NCBI GenBank assembly: GCA_002716385.1
Contig: PBAX01000013.1
Span: 1 to 38,396 of the forward strand
Direction of reading: 5' to 3'
Origin: Phycisphaerae bacterium
Lineage (GTDB): Bacteria > Planctomycetota > Phycisphaerae > Phycisphaerales > SM1A02
DNA length: 38,396 nt
The position numbers were made by a program, and so were the translations under genes. The notes under the pieces were generated by a model. It saw nothing but the letters and a program-made list of their open reading frames with translations. It ran no database searches and was not told where the DNA came from. Below are positions 1 to 8,181 of this stretch, one piece after another. The stretch's first letter is position 1. Each line of letters opens with the position of its first letter.

Positions 1-1099
1 CGGCGGGCTCATCGGTCATTCTGGCGAAGACCAGCCGTCCAGCCGATGTCTGAACCGAGTTGTTGATCGTGACCATGATCTCCTCGCCGATATGTCTGTC
101 ACCGCCTTCGATGACAACCATGGTTCCGTCCGGAAGGAAGCCGATTCCCTGATCCTTGGACTCGCCTTTTCGCAGAATCGCGATCGGCATGGTCTCACCG
201 GGAACGACGGCTCCACGAAGCTGATCCGTCAGATCGTTGAGATTCAGCACGCTCACGTCCCGGATTTCCGCAACGCGAGCCAGATTGAAGTCCGTCGTCA
301 CGATTCTGAAGGACTTTTCCTCTGCCAGGAGCAACAGGGCCTGGTCCACGGCTTCATCCCCTTGATCGGCTTGCTCGATGGTGATCGTCGTCCGTGCATT
401 GTCCTGCAGCTGGCGCAGGTTGGACAAGCCCCTGCGTCCACGAGCACGCTTGGCGGAATCATTGGAATCGGAGAGTTGATGGAGTTCATCGATGATGAAC
501 TGGGGGACCACCAGCGGTGCATCGAGAAATCCAGTCTGCGAGAAGCTGTTGATCCGACCGTCGATGAATGCGGAGGAGTCCAGGAGCATGGGGCGTACCC
601 CTCTGACCTGCCGGGAGAATTCGACATAGGGGATGACCATCCTGATGTTGTCCTTGGTGGTCAGGACGATGGAGACTGCCAGATAGCAGAGGGTCAACCC
701 GACAGCCAGCTTCAGGAGGGTGAGATACTTCAGGGCGGAATCTCCGCGATCCAGCCCCCATGCATCCGCTATCAGATCGATCAAGGCACCAACCGCCAGT
801 GCGGCGAACAGGCCTGCGACGATTGCCAGATAGAGGCCGAAGACGTTGGCCAGACGTTTTCTGGGATTGAGAATGTCCAGAAGGAGGACGATGGCCGCCA
901 GTGCCATAGTCGAGACGACGGGCGCGGCATAATCCCAGAAGACGAGTCCCTCCTCCACTGGGCTTACGATGCTGATGAAGGGCAGCGTGGAGACCGCGAT
1001 CATGAGCACCACGTAGACGAGTCTCGTGGAGAGAAGCAGGAAGTGTTGGGAGTCCTGCTGCGATGCCTCTTCTTGAGGCGTCTTCAGCTTCGGCGGCAT
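1..1099 (-). CDS. Membrane-anchored PIN/TRAM-domain protein (YacL-like), 3' end cut by window
   Basis: The minus-strand frame stays open from the start codon to the window edge, giving 366 residues without a stop. Four hydrophobic segments (about residues 19-45, 58-76, 85-111 and 127-147) precede a PIN nuclease-like domain. Its acidic residues are visible in MLLDSSAFIDGR (D174), FIIDELHQL (E205) and IVTTDFNLARVA (D270). A TRAM-like beta region follows from about residue 300 (GETMPIAILRKG, IGFLPDGTMVVIEGG). This is the layout of the Bacillus YacL family, inferred membrane proteins with a putative RNase domain. I chose the ATG at 1099 because AAGGAAGGG lies 9 bases upstream. An in-frame ATG at 1126 would add 9 residues but has no Shine-Dalgarno sequence and sits at the predicted transcription start. 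It is divergent from dnaX. The RNA substrate is unknown. Confidence 0.85.
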   Translation of the reverse strand, partial: MPPKLKTPQEEASQQDSQHFLLLSTRLVYVVLMIAVSTLPFISIVSPVEEGLVFWDYAAPVVSTMALAAIVLLLDILNPRKRLANVFGLYLAIVAGLFAALAVGALIDLIADAWGLDRGDSALKYLTLLKLAVGLTLCYLAVSIVLTTKDNIRMVIPYVEFSRQVRGVRPMLLDSSAFIDGRINSFSQTGFLDAPLVVPQFIIDELHQLSDSNDSAKRARGRRGLSNLRQLQDNARTTITIEQADQGDEAVDQALLLLAEEKSFRIVTTDFNLARVAEIRDVSVLNLNDLTDQLRGAVVPGETMPIAILRKGESKDQGIGFLPDGTMVVIEGGDRHIGEEIMVTINNSVQTSAGRLVFARMTDEPA

Positions 1100-1414
1100 C
1101 TCGCTTGACCCTTCCTTGTGGCTCATGGAGCGAATTGTACCAAGGACCATGAGTCGTCTTCCTTTGAAGCGATTCGTAGCCGCCATCTTCATCCACATTG
1201 GCCAATTGGTCGCAGGAAGTCGCTTCCGAGGCCTGCTACCATGCATGAGATCGAGGGCGTGGAAAGGGCGGTCGGGCCTCGTGGGCAGGTGTCTCGTGAA
1301 CCTGGTCAGGGCTTGATCGCAGCAGCCATAAGCGTCGTCATTTGCGCCGTGGGTGTCCTGGCCGCCCTTTGTGCGCCCTCGATCTTCCTGCCATCGGGAA
1401 AGAACGGAGTCACC
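1100..1414. other. Divergent intergenic region between the PIN/TRAM gene and dnaX
   Basis: This stretch holds the minus-strand promoter at 1134-1142. A plus-strand extended -10 candidate, TGC-TACCAT, lies at 1234-1242 and would give dnaX a leader of roughly 165 bases. The dnaX frame is open upstream to 1118, and the in-frame ATG at 1241 would add 58 residues including a hydrophobic stretch. That extension does not resemble any DnaX N-terminus, so I treat it as untranslated leader. No RNA gene or riboswitch was recognised. Confidence 0.4.
1134..1142 (-). promoter_or_regulatory. Extended -10 promoter element for the PIN/TRAM gene
   Basis: The minus strand reads TGG-TACAAT, an extended -10 (TGn) plus a hexamer matching TATAAT at 5 of 6 positions. 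No good -35 lies 16-18 bases upstream. The predicted transcription start, near 1127, gives a leader of about 28 bases to the ATG at 1099, enough for the AAGGAAGGG ribosome site. Confidence 0.4.
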
Positions 1415-3046
1415 TTGGCCTACACCGTCCTCGCACGTCGCTACAGATCCCAGTCCTTCGACGAAGTCGTTGGGCAGGAAGCTGTCGCGAGGACACTGGA
1501 GACGGCCATCGGTAGCGACCGGGTGGGGCACGCGTATCTCTTCTGTGGCACTCGTGGAGTCGGCAAGACGACCATGGCGAGATTGTTCGCTGCTGAGATC
1601 AATACGCGTGACGGTCTGGAAAGCGCCGATGCCATCCGTGAAGCCGTCATGCGAGGCGAGGATCTCGATGTCATAGAGATCGATGGCGCCTCGAACAGGG
1701 GTGTTCAGGAGGCTCGGGATCTGATCGCCAATGCCGGTCTGGCACCCACTCGATGTCGATACAAGATCTACATCATCGACGAAGTCCACATGCTCACGAC
1801 GGAATCGTTCAACACGCTTCTGAAGACCATGGAGGAACCACCTCCGCATGTGAAGTTCATCCTTTGCACTACGGAGCCGAACAAGGTTCTGCATACCATT
1901 CAGAGTCGCTGTCAGCGATTCGATTTCAGACCGATTCCCTCGTCCAAGATCACTGATCATCTTCGTGATGTCCTCTCCAAGGAGGGTGTCGAGGCGGATG
2001 ATGAAGTCATCTCGAGAGTGGCCGAGCTGGGCAATGGTTCGATGCGGGATGCGTTGAGTGTTCTCGAGAGGTTGCTGGCCGCGGGCTCACAGAAACTCGA
2101 GGCATCGGTGATGGATCAGGTCCTCGGTTTGCCCAATCAGCAGCGGGTCGGCGAGATCATCGATTCGATTCTCGAAGGGGATCCTGCCAATGCACTTGCC
2201 TCAGCCGCTTCATTGCTTTCGGATGGCACCAGTCTGGATCAGCTCATGGAGTGTCTTGTCAGCAATCTCAGATCACTGCTCCTGATCGTCACATGTGGTC
2301 CGGAGACGGAATTGCTCGAGATAACCGATGCGTTCAGAGCACAGTTGAAGTCGCAGTCGGCACAGCTTGATGCCGAGGGCACGCTTCATCTTCTGGCATT
2401 GTGCGAGCATGCGTCCAGGTCCGCGAGGCTTTCGGCATCCGCGCGAGCCGTTTTCGATGCGACGATCGTTCGCATGGCGCTCGCCGAGAAGCTGGCTGAT
2501 GTGCAATCGCTCCTTGCGGGCCGGAAGTCTGCGCCGGCATCGCCACCGGCTCAAAAAAAAAGTAGCCGCACGCCGGAAGTGAAACCGGTCAGTAAGACCG
2601 AGAAGCCCGCAGTATCCAAACCCGCGCCGGTCGCACCTTCAGTCAAGTCGCCACTCGGCGATGCCGAGGAGATATGGGCGAAGGTTCGTGATTTGGCTTC
2701 CTCGCCCAGCTTGAAGGCCAAGGTCGGTTCCTTCGAGCCGATCGAGATCGTCGATGGTGTCCTGCATCTGAGGCTTCTGGCCTCGAGTGGTGGCGGGTAT
2801 CTGGCGGACACGGTCGACTCTTTGCTGGATCTGGTATCCGAAGCAGCAGGTCGGCGATTGAGATTGAAGGTGGTCGGTTCGGAGAAACTCGAGCCTGCTG
2901 TCGTCGAAAGACCAGGATCGACCAAGTCGATCGATGGGGTGCAGGATGATCCCGCAGTCAAGATAGCTGCGGATCTGATGCAGGCGATCGTCGTGGATGT
3001 TGAAAAGAATGCGGGGTCGAACGAGGCCAAGGAAGGAAGTCGATGA
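1415..3046 (+). CDS. dnaX: DNA polymerase III clamp-loader subunit tau/gamma
   Basis: This encodes the ATPase subunit of the replicative clamp loader (543 residues). The N-terminus AYTVLARRYRSQSFDEVVGQ is the standard DnaX start. I therefore start at the TTG at 1415, which has GGAG 5 bases upstream. Walker A is GTRGVGKT (45-52), Walker B is IIDEVHML (120-127), and sensor 1 and the arginine-finger SRC motif are at LCTTEPNK and QSRC (150-166). The zinc-binding module normally placed after the Walker A helix is missing: there is no cysteine between residues 45 and 113 and the loop is shorter. After residue 380 the protein becomes a Pro/Lys-rich linker and a C-terminal tau-like domain (about 425-490). 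A nine-A run at this junction can produce a short form. It overlaps ybaB by 4 bases. Identification is firm. Confidence 0.97.
   Translation: MAYTVLARRYRSQSFDEVVGQEAVARTLETAIGSDRVGHAYLFCGTRGVGKTTMARLFAAEINTRDGLESADAIREAVMRGEDLDVIEIDGASNRGVQEARDLIANAGLAPTRCRYKIYIIDEVHMLTTESFNTLLKTMEEPPPHVKFILCTTEPNKVLHTIQSRCQRFDFRPIPSSKITDHLRDVLSKEGVEADDEVISRVAELGNGSMRDALSVLERLLAAGSQKLEASVMDQVLGLPNQQRVGEIIDSILEGDPANALASAASLLSDGTSLDQLMECLVSNLRSLLLIVTCGPETELLEITDAFRAQLKSQSAQLDAEGTLHLLALCEHASRSARLSASARAVFDATIVRMALAEKLADVQSLLAGRKSAPASPPAQKKSSRTPEVKPVSKTEKPAVSKPAPVAPSVKSPLGDAEEIWAKVRDLASSPSLKAKVGSFEPIEIVDGVLHLRLLASSGGGYLADTVDSLLDLVSEAAGRRLRLKVVGSEKLEPAVVERPGSTKSIDGVQDDPAVKIAADLMQAIVVDVEKNAGSNEAKEGSR
2533..2565 (+). 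promoter_or_regulatory. Predicted dnaX slippage/frameshift site (A9) with upstream hairpin
   Basis: Nine consecutive A (2553-2561) cover the codons CAA AAA AAA. One added A, or a -1 ribosomal shift, gives AAG then TAG (2563-2565), ending the product at about 383 residues. One lost A gives six codons then TGA at 2580-2582, about 388 residues. A small GC hairpin, GCCGG/CCGGC (2533-2537 with 2546-2550), ends 2 bases before the run. A weaker CCGG/CCGG stem follows at 2573-2588. Thermus thermophilus dnaX uses transcriptional slippage on nine A, and E. coli dnaX uses a -1 ribosomal frameshift on A AAA AAG; either mechanism is possible here. Confidence 0.75.
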
Positions 3047-3417
3047 TGTTTGATGGACTGAAGAACATGGCGGGGATGGCGTCCATGATGAAGGACCTGC
3101 CCAAGATGCAGGCCAGGCTTGAGCAGATGAAGCAGGAGCTGTCGAGTATTCGTGTTGAAGCGGAGACCGGAGGCGGTGCCGTGCGAGTCATTGCGACCGG
3201 TGACATGAACGTCGAGTCCGTGAAGATAGATCCTGCCATGATGGCCAGTCTGGTCAATGCGGATTCCCCAGATGATCATCGAATGGCCGAAGAGCTTGTT
3301 GCCGGAGCGGTCAGAGCCGCCATGGAGAGAGCTCGGGAAGCGGCCAAGACGCATCTCTCGAATGCAGCCAGTGAAATGGGGCTGCCCATTCCACCAGGTG
3401 GCCTGCTTGGCCCCTGA
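3043..3417 (+). CDS. ybaB: YbaB/EbfC family nucleoid-associated protein
   Basis: This 124-residue protein has the YbaB layout: an N-terminal helix rich in Met, Lys and Gln (ASMMKDLPKMQARLEQMKQE), a central beta sheet (GGGAVRVIATGDMNVESVKIDPAM) and a C-terminal helix. Members are small dimeric DNA-binding proteins. The gene overlaps dnaX by ATGA at 3043-3046 and precedes recR by 22 bases. The dnaX-ybaB-recR order is widely conserved in bacteria and supports the assignment. Two adjacent ATG codons (3043, 3046) are both possible starts. Confidence 0.95.
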   Translation: MMFDGLKNMAGMASMMKDLPKMQARLEQMKQELSSIRVEAETGGGAVRVIATGDMNVESVKIDPAMMASLVNADSPDDHRMAEELVAGAVRAAMERAREAAKTHLSNAASEMGLPIPPGGLLGP

Positions 3418-3439
3418 AGATCGATGGAGTTGATGTGAC

Positions 3440-4090
3440 ATGTCTCCACAAGGAATGAATGCCTTTCCCGAGCCGGTTGATCGTCTTGTTCGAGAGCTGC
3501 AGCGTCTGCCGGGCATCGGTCGACGGACTGCGACACGTCTGGCATTCCACTTGTTGAAGGATACGGATGATCATGCGCACGCCCTCGCGCAGGCGATCGA
3601 GGATGTGAAGACCCACATCTCCTGCTGCGGCATCTGCTTCCAGCTCACGGACGTGGAGCCATGTCGTCTCTGCACGAACCCGGCACGCGACGCCTCCACG
3701 ATTCTTGTTGTGGAGCAGCCTGGGGATCTGATGACCTTCGAAGGCACGGGCATGTTCCGTGGGCTGTACCACGTGCTGGCCGGACGCATCGATCCACTGG
3801 CCGGCGTGCGTCCGGAGGATCTGACGGTTCCAGCCTTGCTTGAGCGAATAGATGTGCCTGAGAAGAACGCCAGGGGAGTCAGGGTCACCGAGGTGATTCT
3901 GGGCTTGAATCCCAATCTCGAAGGGGACAGCACGACGCTGTATCTGGCCGAGGTTCTTTCTCAAAGGGATGTCCAGGTGACCCGTCTGGCTCGTGGTCTG
4001 CCCAGCGGATCCCAGTTGGAATTCGCGAATAATGCGATCCTTGCCGATGCACTGCATGGCAGGCAGGGCGTCGAGGACGGTGTCGGCTGA
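3440..4090 (+). CDS. recR: Recombination mediator RecR
   Basis: RecR acts with RecO/RecF to load RecA at gaps and breaks. The 216 residues contain, in order, a helix-hairpin-helix (LPGIGRRTATRLAFHLL, 23-39), a four-cysteine zinc finger (C63-x2-C66 and C75-x2-C78), and a Toprim fold starting at ILVVEQPGD with the typical FRGLYHVLAGRIDPLAGV block. A C-terminal segment follows with VTRLARGLPSGSQLEFANNAIL, close to the family consensus. Length is normal for RecR. A GGAG-type ribosome site lies about 10 bases before the ATG. A further in-frame ATG 15 bases downstream is possible. It is the last gene of the dnaX-ybaB-recR cluster. Confidence 0.97.
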   Translation: MSPQGMNAFPEPVDRLVRELQRLPGIGRRTATRLAFHLLKDTDDHAHALAQAIEDVKTHISCCGICFQLTDVEPCRLCTNPARDASTILVVEQPGDLMTFEGTGMFRGLYHVLAGRIDPLAGVRPEDLTVPALLERIDVPEKNARGVRVTEVILGLNPNLEGDSTTLYLAEVLSQRDVQVTRLARGLPSGSQLEFANNAILADALHGRQGVEDGVG

Positions 4091-4132
4091 CTTGAAATTC
4101 GTATTCAACGGTTGCTCCATGGCAACGATCAC

Positions 4133-4138
4133 TATGAT
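4133..4138 (+). promoter_or_regulatory. Possible -10 element upstream of rpoN
   Basis: TATGAT matches TATAAT at 5 of 6 positions and lies in the 83-base gap between recR and rpoN, about 35 bases before the rpoN start. The nearest -35-like hexamer is TTGCTC with only 15 bases of spacing, so support is weak. A short inverted repeat (GTTGC...GCAAC) lies just upstream. Confidence 0.25.
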
Positions 4139-4173
4139 GCAGTCGATCGATTGTCTATCCGGAGAACAGGATC

Positions 4174-5682
4174 ATGATGCGGTTCGAAACATCCCAGAAC
4201 ATGAAGCTCGGTCAGCAGATGAAGCTGAGCCCGAGAATGATCCAGTCGATGGAGATTCTGCAGATGCCCATTCTGGCCTTGCAGGAGCGGATTGATCAGG
4301 AGCTCGAGACCAATATCGCGCTCGAGGTCAACGAGGAAGAGGCGGCGGCCCCTGCCGAGAGTGATCGTGATTCGGACATTGATTCCCGGGAGATGGTGGT
4401 CGGCGATACCGCGGCGGATGACTTCGCTCGACTCGACTCCATGGAGAAGAATTACCGGGAAGCCTTCGACAACGAATATTCATCAGGCAGCTTGTCGAGT
4501 TCCCGGCTTGCCGGCGAACGTGACAGCAAGATGGATGCGATGGCGAGCATCAGTGCCCGGGGCGAACGTCTTGCCGAGCAGTTGCTTCATCAATGGACAT
4601 TCGCCGAAGTGCCCGAGCCGATAGCCAAGGCTGGTCGCATCATTCTGGAATATCTGAATGATGACGGGCTGCTCGAGTCCGATCTCGAAGGGATCTTTCA
4701 GCAGCGAAGCGGAAGCGCCGAAGCCGAAGGGGTGACGATGGAGACCATGGTGGAGGCCCTCGATGCGATCCATCATTGGATCGATCCGCCGGGGCTCGCG
4801 GCCAGAAGCATCAAGGAGTGCCTTCTGCTGCAGGTCAAAGCCTTTCGTGAGAACGAGGAGGGGGATCTCTCTGACTGCTGGGACGATGTTGAACGTCTGA
4901 TCGAGGATCACATGGACGATCTGGTTCAGAATCGTCTGCCCAAGATCGTTCAGGAGACCGGTCTGGACATGGATCGTGTACACGAAGCCAAGAAGTTGAT
5001 GCACAAGCTGGATCTTGCACCGGGCAAACGTCTGGTCAGCGAGGATGTGAAGCCCATTCTGCCCGATGTGATCGTTGAATATGACGAAGCTAGAGACGAG
5101 TACATCGCGGCACTCTGCGATGGGATGATCCCGCCTCTTCGCGTGTCTCCGCGATACGAGGAGATGTCCAAGGATCGTGACGCGGACAAGGAGACTCGCG
5201 AGTTTCTAGGCAAGAGCGTCGGTAATGCCCAGTGGATCATCGAATCTATCAATCAGCGGAAGAATTCTCTTCTTCGCGTCGTCAATGTGGTGCTCTCGAG
5301 GCAACGGGAGTTCTTCGACATCGGACCCCAGCAGCTCAAGCCGCTCCCCATGGTCGAAGTCGCGGATCAACTCGGAATACATGTGGCGACCGTCAGTCGG
5401 GCGGTGGCTGACAAGTGGGTTCAGACACCGAGGGGGATCGTTCCGTTGCGTCGTTTCTTCTCCGGAGGTACTGAAACGGCCAGTGGAGAGAACATGAGCT
5501 GGGAGGCGATCAAGGCGGTTCTGCAGGAGATCGTCGATGCGGAGGACAAGCTGCATCCACTCAGCGATGAAGCGATCGCGGCGGCCCTGAAGGAAAAGGG
5601 GATCGATATCGCCAGACGTACCGTGGTCAAGTATCGCCAGCAGCTGGGCATTCCTCCCGGGCGGCTCAGAAAGCAGTACTAG
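4174..5682 (+). CDS. rpoN: RNA polymerase sigma-54 factor
   Basis: Sigma-54 directs RNA polymerase to -24/-12 promoters that need AAA+ activators. Region I is present near the N-terminus (MKLGQQMKLSPRMIQSMEIL with QMPILALQERIDQELETN following). An acidic region II separates it from the core-binding domain (about 140-330). A helix-turn-helix follows (MVEVADQLGIHVATVSRAVADKW), and the RpoN box ARRTVVKYRQ lies at 480-489 of 502 residues. The consensus box is ARRTVAKYR, so one residue is conservatively changed. GGAGAA sits 7 bases before the ATG at 4174; a second ATG follows at once. The gene is complete and looks functional. I found no clear -24/-12 promoter in the window's gaps. Confidence 0.97.
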   Translation: MMRFETSQNMKLGQQMKLSPRMIQSMEILQMPILALQERIDQELETNIALEVNEEEAAAPAESDRDSDIDSREMVVGDTAADDFARLDSMEKNYREAFDNEYSSGSLSSSRLAGERDSKMDAMASISARGERLAEQLLHQWTFAEVPEPIAKAGRIILEYLNDDGLLESDLEGIFQQRSGSAEAEGVTMETMVEALDAIHHWIDPPGLAARSIKECLLLQVKAFRENEEGDLSDCWDDVERLIEDHMDDLVQNRLPKIVQETGLDMDRVHEAKKLMHKLDLAPGKRLVSEDVKPILPDVIVEYDEARDEYIAALCDGMIPPLRVSPRYEEMSKDRDADKETREFLGKSVGNAQWIIESINQRKNSLLRVVNVVLSRQREFFDIGPQQLKPLPMVEVADQLGIHVATVSRAVADKWVQTPRGIVPLRRFFSGGTETASGENMSWEAIKAVLQEIVDAEDKLHPLSDEAIAAALKEKGIDIARRTVVKYRQQLGIPPGRLRKQY

Positions 5683-5693
5683 CCTTAAACAGC

Positions 5694-6260
5694 TCAGACC
5701 GTGGTGATCTCGTTCACCTTCTTGGTGATTGAATCGTCGATCTCGCTGATCTTCTCCTTCGTGAGATCCTCGATGTTGGATTTCACGGCCTTGCCCTGAT
5801 CCTCTGAGGTGGAGTTGGACTTGTCCTTGACCAGCGTGTCGACCTGCTTGACCGCGTCGCGGCGTTCGTTGCGGATGGCCACCTTCGTCTCCTCGCCGAG
5901 TTTCTTGGCTTGGGAGGCCAGCTGAGCTCGACGTTCGGCGGATGGGGAGGGCACTGCAATGCGGATCGCATCGCCTTCGACCACGGGATTCAATCCGAGA
6001 TCGGCTGTTTCGATCGATTTGGCGATGGTGTTCTTGACGGCAGGATCGAAGGGCTTCACCAGAAGCTGTGTTGGTTCTGGGATGCTGATGGCGGCAAGGT
6101 CCCGCAGATCAGTGCTGGCTCCATAGTAGTCAACCTTCAGATATTCGATAAGTGCGGTCGAAGCGCGACCTGTTCGAATGCCTCTGAGTTCCTTGCCCAG
6201 ATAGTCGATGGCCTTTGACATGCCGTCTCGAGCAGCCTTGAGGATTGCCTTGTCGTCCAT
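5694..6260 (-). CDS. frr: Ribosome recycling factor
   Basis: RRF splits the post-termination ribosome together with EF-G. The 188-residue protein matches the family over its length: a helical arm with YLGKELRGIRTGRASTALIE, domain II starting at LAAISIPEPTQLLVKPFD, and the C-terminal helices with ERRAQLASQAKKLGEETKVAIRN (in two parts) and NIEDLTKEKI. It lies 50 bases downstream of pyrH on the same strand, a common bacterial pairing, and probably shares its transcript. Its 3' end is convergent with rpoN across only 11 bases, with no hairpin between them. Confidence 0.97.
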   Translation of the reverse strand: MDDKAILKAARDGMSKAIDYLGKELRGIRTGRASTALIEYLKVDYYGASTDLRDLAAISIPEPTQLLVKPFDPAVKNTIAKSIETADLGLNPVVEGDAIRIAVPSPSAERRAQLASQAKKLGEETKVAIRNERRDAVKQVDTLVKDKSNSTSEDQGKAVKSNIEDLTKEKISEIDDSITKKVNEITTV

Positions 6261-6310
6261 TTCTAAATCTCTCTCTGTCGGAATCGCGTCCTGATAGACG
6301 CTGTGATGTT

Positions 6311-7060
6311 TCAGTGGGTCGCTGTTTCTCGAACGCCGGTCTCTGACACGGTGGTTCCGATCACATCACCCTCCACGACTCGTCGGATGTTCCCAGTCTC
6401 CTGGTAGTTGAAAACGACGATCGGTAGATTCTGCTCCATGCACATGGACATGGCGGTGATGTCCATGACCCCCAGTTGCTTGTCGACCGCCTCTCGGAAG
6501 CTCAGCGTGTCGTACTTGGTGGCATCGGGATTGATGGTCGGATCTTCCGAATAGATCCCGTCGACCTTGGTGGCCTTCAGGAGTACATCGCAGTTGAGTT
6601 CTGTCGCTCTCAGAGAGGCGCATGTATCGGTCGTGAAGAATGGATTGCCCGTGCCCGCGGCAAGGATCACGATGCGTCCTTTTTCAAAGTGCCTCAAGGC
6701 ACGTTTTCGCACGAAGGATTCGGCGAGTGCGGGAAGATCGATGGCGGACATGAGTCGGGCCGGCTGGCCCAGCTGCTCAAGCCTTTCCTTGAGCGCCATT
6801 CCATTGATCACGGTTCCCAGCATGCCCATGTAGTCGGTTGTCGACTGGTCTATGTCCAGCCTGACGGAGAGATCCGCTCCACGGATCATATTGCCTCCAC
6901 CGGTGACGACGGCGATCTGAACACCGCTCTTGGCTGCATGGACGATCTCCGAGGCGATGTGCGAGAGGGCATCGGGGTCGATCCCCATCTCTCCACGCTT
7001 GCAAAAGCTCTCTCCGCTGATCTTGAGCAGGACTCGTTTATAGGGTGATGGGGCAGCCAT
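6311..7060 (-). CDS. pyrH: UMP kinase
   Basis: This enzyme phosphorylates UMP to UDP in pyrimidine nucleotide synthesis. Signature blocks of the bacterial amino-acid-kinase-fold UMP kinase are visible: VLLKISGESF near the N-terminus, AVVTGGGNMIRGA (about 51-63), the TTDYMGMLGTVINGMAL segment, TGNPFFTTDTCASLRA, and CDVLLKATKVDGIYSEDP. I start at the ATG at 7060 (249 residues), which has GAGGA 8 bases upstream. An in-frame ATG at 7093 would add 11 residues not expected in the family and lies upstream of the predicted transcription start. It probably forms an operon with frr. rpsB and tsf, often neighbours of pyrH, are absent here. Confidence 0.97.
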   Translation of the reverse strand: MAAPSPYKRVLLKISGESFCKRGEMGIDPDALSHIASEIVHAAKSGVQIAVVTGGGNMIRGADLSVRLDIDQSTTDYMGMLGTVINGMALKERLEQLGQPARLMSAIDLPALAESFVRKRALRHFEKGRIVILAAGTGNPFFTTDTCASLRATELNCDVLLKATKVDGIYSEDPTINPDATKYDTLSFREAVDKQLGVMDITAMSMCMEQNLPIVVFNYQETGNIRRVVEGDVIGTTVSETGVRETATH

Positions 7061-7080
7061 TTGGGGTTCCTCGTACCCGC

Positions 7081-7109
7081 ATTGGACCCGCAACTGGCGG
7101 CACGGTCAA
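7081..7109 (-). promoter_or_regulatory. Sigma-70-type promoter for pyrH-frr
   Basis: On the minus strand TTGACC (7109-7104, 5 of 6 to consensus) is followed after exactly 17 bases by TCCAAT (7086-7081, 4 of 6). Predicted transcription starts around 7074, leaving a short leader with GAGGA before the ATG at 7060. It is the best -35/-10 pair I found in the window. Confidence 0.5.
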
Positions 7110-7236
7110 GGCGATCGGGTGCAGGGGTTCCAGATTCCTCTTCCGGGAGGTGCTGAGGCGTAAACGCAATATCATTACAGGTGCATTGGAACGCCGGTAA
7201 TCTGATGGCTCCATCAGCTGCAACTTCGAGATATTC

Positions 7237-8181
7237 ATGCCTACTTTGGAAGACCCGCCAATCAATGACAAGGATCGTCTCCGCAAGGAGGTCATTCGCC
7301 GTCGTTTCTGGCAATTGATCGCCTTTGCGGCTGCGATGTCCCTTGTCATCCACATTGGAATCGTCGCCTATCTGCATCTGGTGGAGCGGGCGGGGCGACC
7401 GGCACAGTCGATCGAGATGGTCATGGAGTTCCCCACCAAGCTTGCCGTGGAGGAACTGACAGATCAGCGAGAGTTTGATCTGGCCGAGCCACAGGAATCC
7501 TCGCTGGCAGATCTGGAGAAGATTCTCGAGCCTGATGCGACCCCTCCGGAGGACGATCCCTTCGCCGATCTGATGGAGACGGACGTCGGCTCCATGGAGA
7601 CCCTAGGGGGGTCCGGCAAGGGGGTCGGTTCGGAGGATGGGACACTTGGTGGTTCTGGAGGCGCGGCATCCTTCTTTGGAATCGCCAGCCAGGGTCAGAG
7701 ATTCGCCTACATAGTCGACCGTTCAGGCTCCATGACGGGGCCGAGGCTTGGTCAGGCGAAGCAGGAGCTCAAGCGATCGCTCGCACGGCTTCCGGATTAC
7801 GCCAAGTTCTTCGTTGTCTTCTACTCCAATGAAATGGAGATTCCTCCGGGACAAACAGGTTGGTTCAGGGCGAAGAAATCGGTGGTCAAGAAAGTCTCCA
7901 GATGGATCAACACGATTCCGCCGGAAGGCGGAACCGAGCCAGCCGAATCCTTCCGGATGGTCTTCGATCTCCGGCCGCCTCCCGATGTGATCTTCTTCCT
8001 GACTGACGGTCGCATTTCAGGCCAGCAGGCGATGGATATCTCAGAGATGAACCGCCGTAGCAGAAAGGTGGTCATCAACACAATTGCATTCGACAACAAT
8101 GAAAGTCAGGTGCTTCTCGAGGAACTGGCGAGAGATTCAGGCGGCTTGTTCAGATTCGTTCCAGTGAGGGGCGCCAGATGA
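7237..8181 (+). CDS. Membrane-anchored vWA-domain protein with TonB/TolA-like S-x3-H transmembrane motif
   Basis: This 314-residue protein starts with a basic cytoplasmic tail (RLRKEVIRRR) and one transmembrane helix (about 24-47). An acidic, Pro/Gly-rich linker follows (50-145), then a von Willebrand A domain (about 155-310). The metal site is complete: D161-x-S163-x-S165, T233 in EGGTEPAE and D257 in FFLTDGR. The helix contains MSLVIH, so S35 and H39 form the S-x3-H pattern used by TonB and TolA to couple to ExbB/TolQ and ExbD/TolR. Such partners are encoded two to four genes downstream. I infer that it is the moving transducer of that complex, with vWA as its periplasmic binding head. First gene of the operon; it overlaps the next gene by ATGA. 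The partner of the vWA domain is unknown. Confidence 0.85.
   Translation: MPTLEDPPINDKDRLRKEVIRRRFWQLIAFAAAMSLVIHIGIVAYLHLVERAGRPAQSIEMVMEFPTKLAVEELTDQREFDLAEPQESSLADLEKILEPDATPPEDDPFADLMETDVGSMETLGGSGKGVGSEDGTLGGSGGAASFFGIASQGQRFAYIVDRSGSMTGPRLGQAKQELKRSLARLPDYAKFFVVFYSNEMEIPPGQTGWFRAKKSVVKKVSRWINTIPPEGGTEPAESFRMVFDLRPPPDVIFFLTDGRISGQQAMDISEMNRRSRKVVINTIAFDNNESQVLLEELARDSGGLFRFVPVRGAR

Noticed and set aside
92..1108. Long plus-strand open frame of 338 residues
   Set aside because: It lies antisense to the PIN/TRAM gene, whose translation shows clear membrane helices and catalytic motifs; the plus-strand product has unusual composition and no domain.
1118..1414. N-terminal extension of dnaX from an upstream ATG
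   Set aside because: The extra 99 residues look unlike any DnaX and include a hydrophobic stretch; the TTG at 1415 with GGAG upstream starts exactly at the family N-terminus.
2551..3516. Minus-strand open frame of 321 residues
   Set aside because: It is antisense to the dnaX C-terminus, ybaB and the start of recR, all of which are secure genes.
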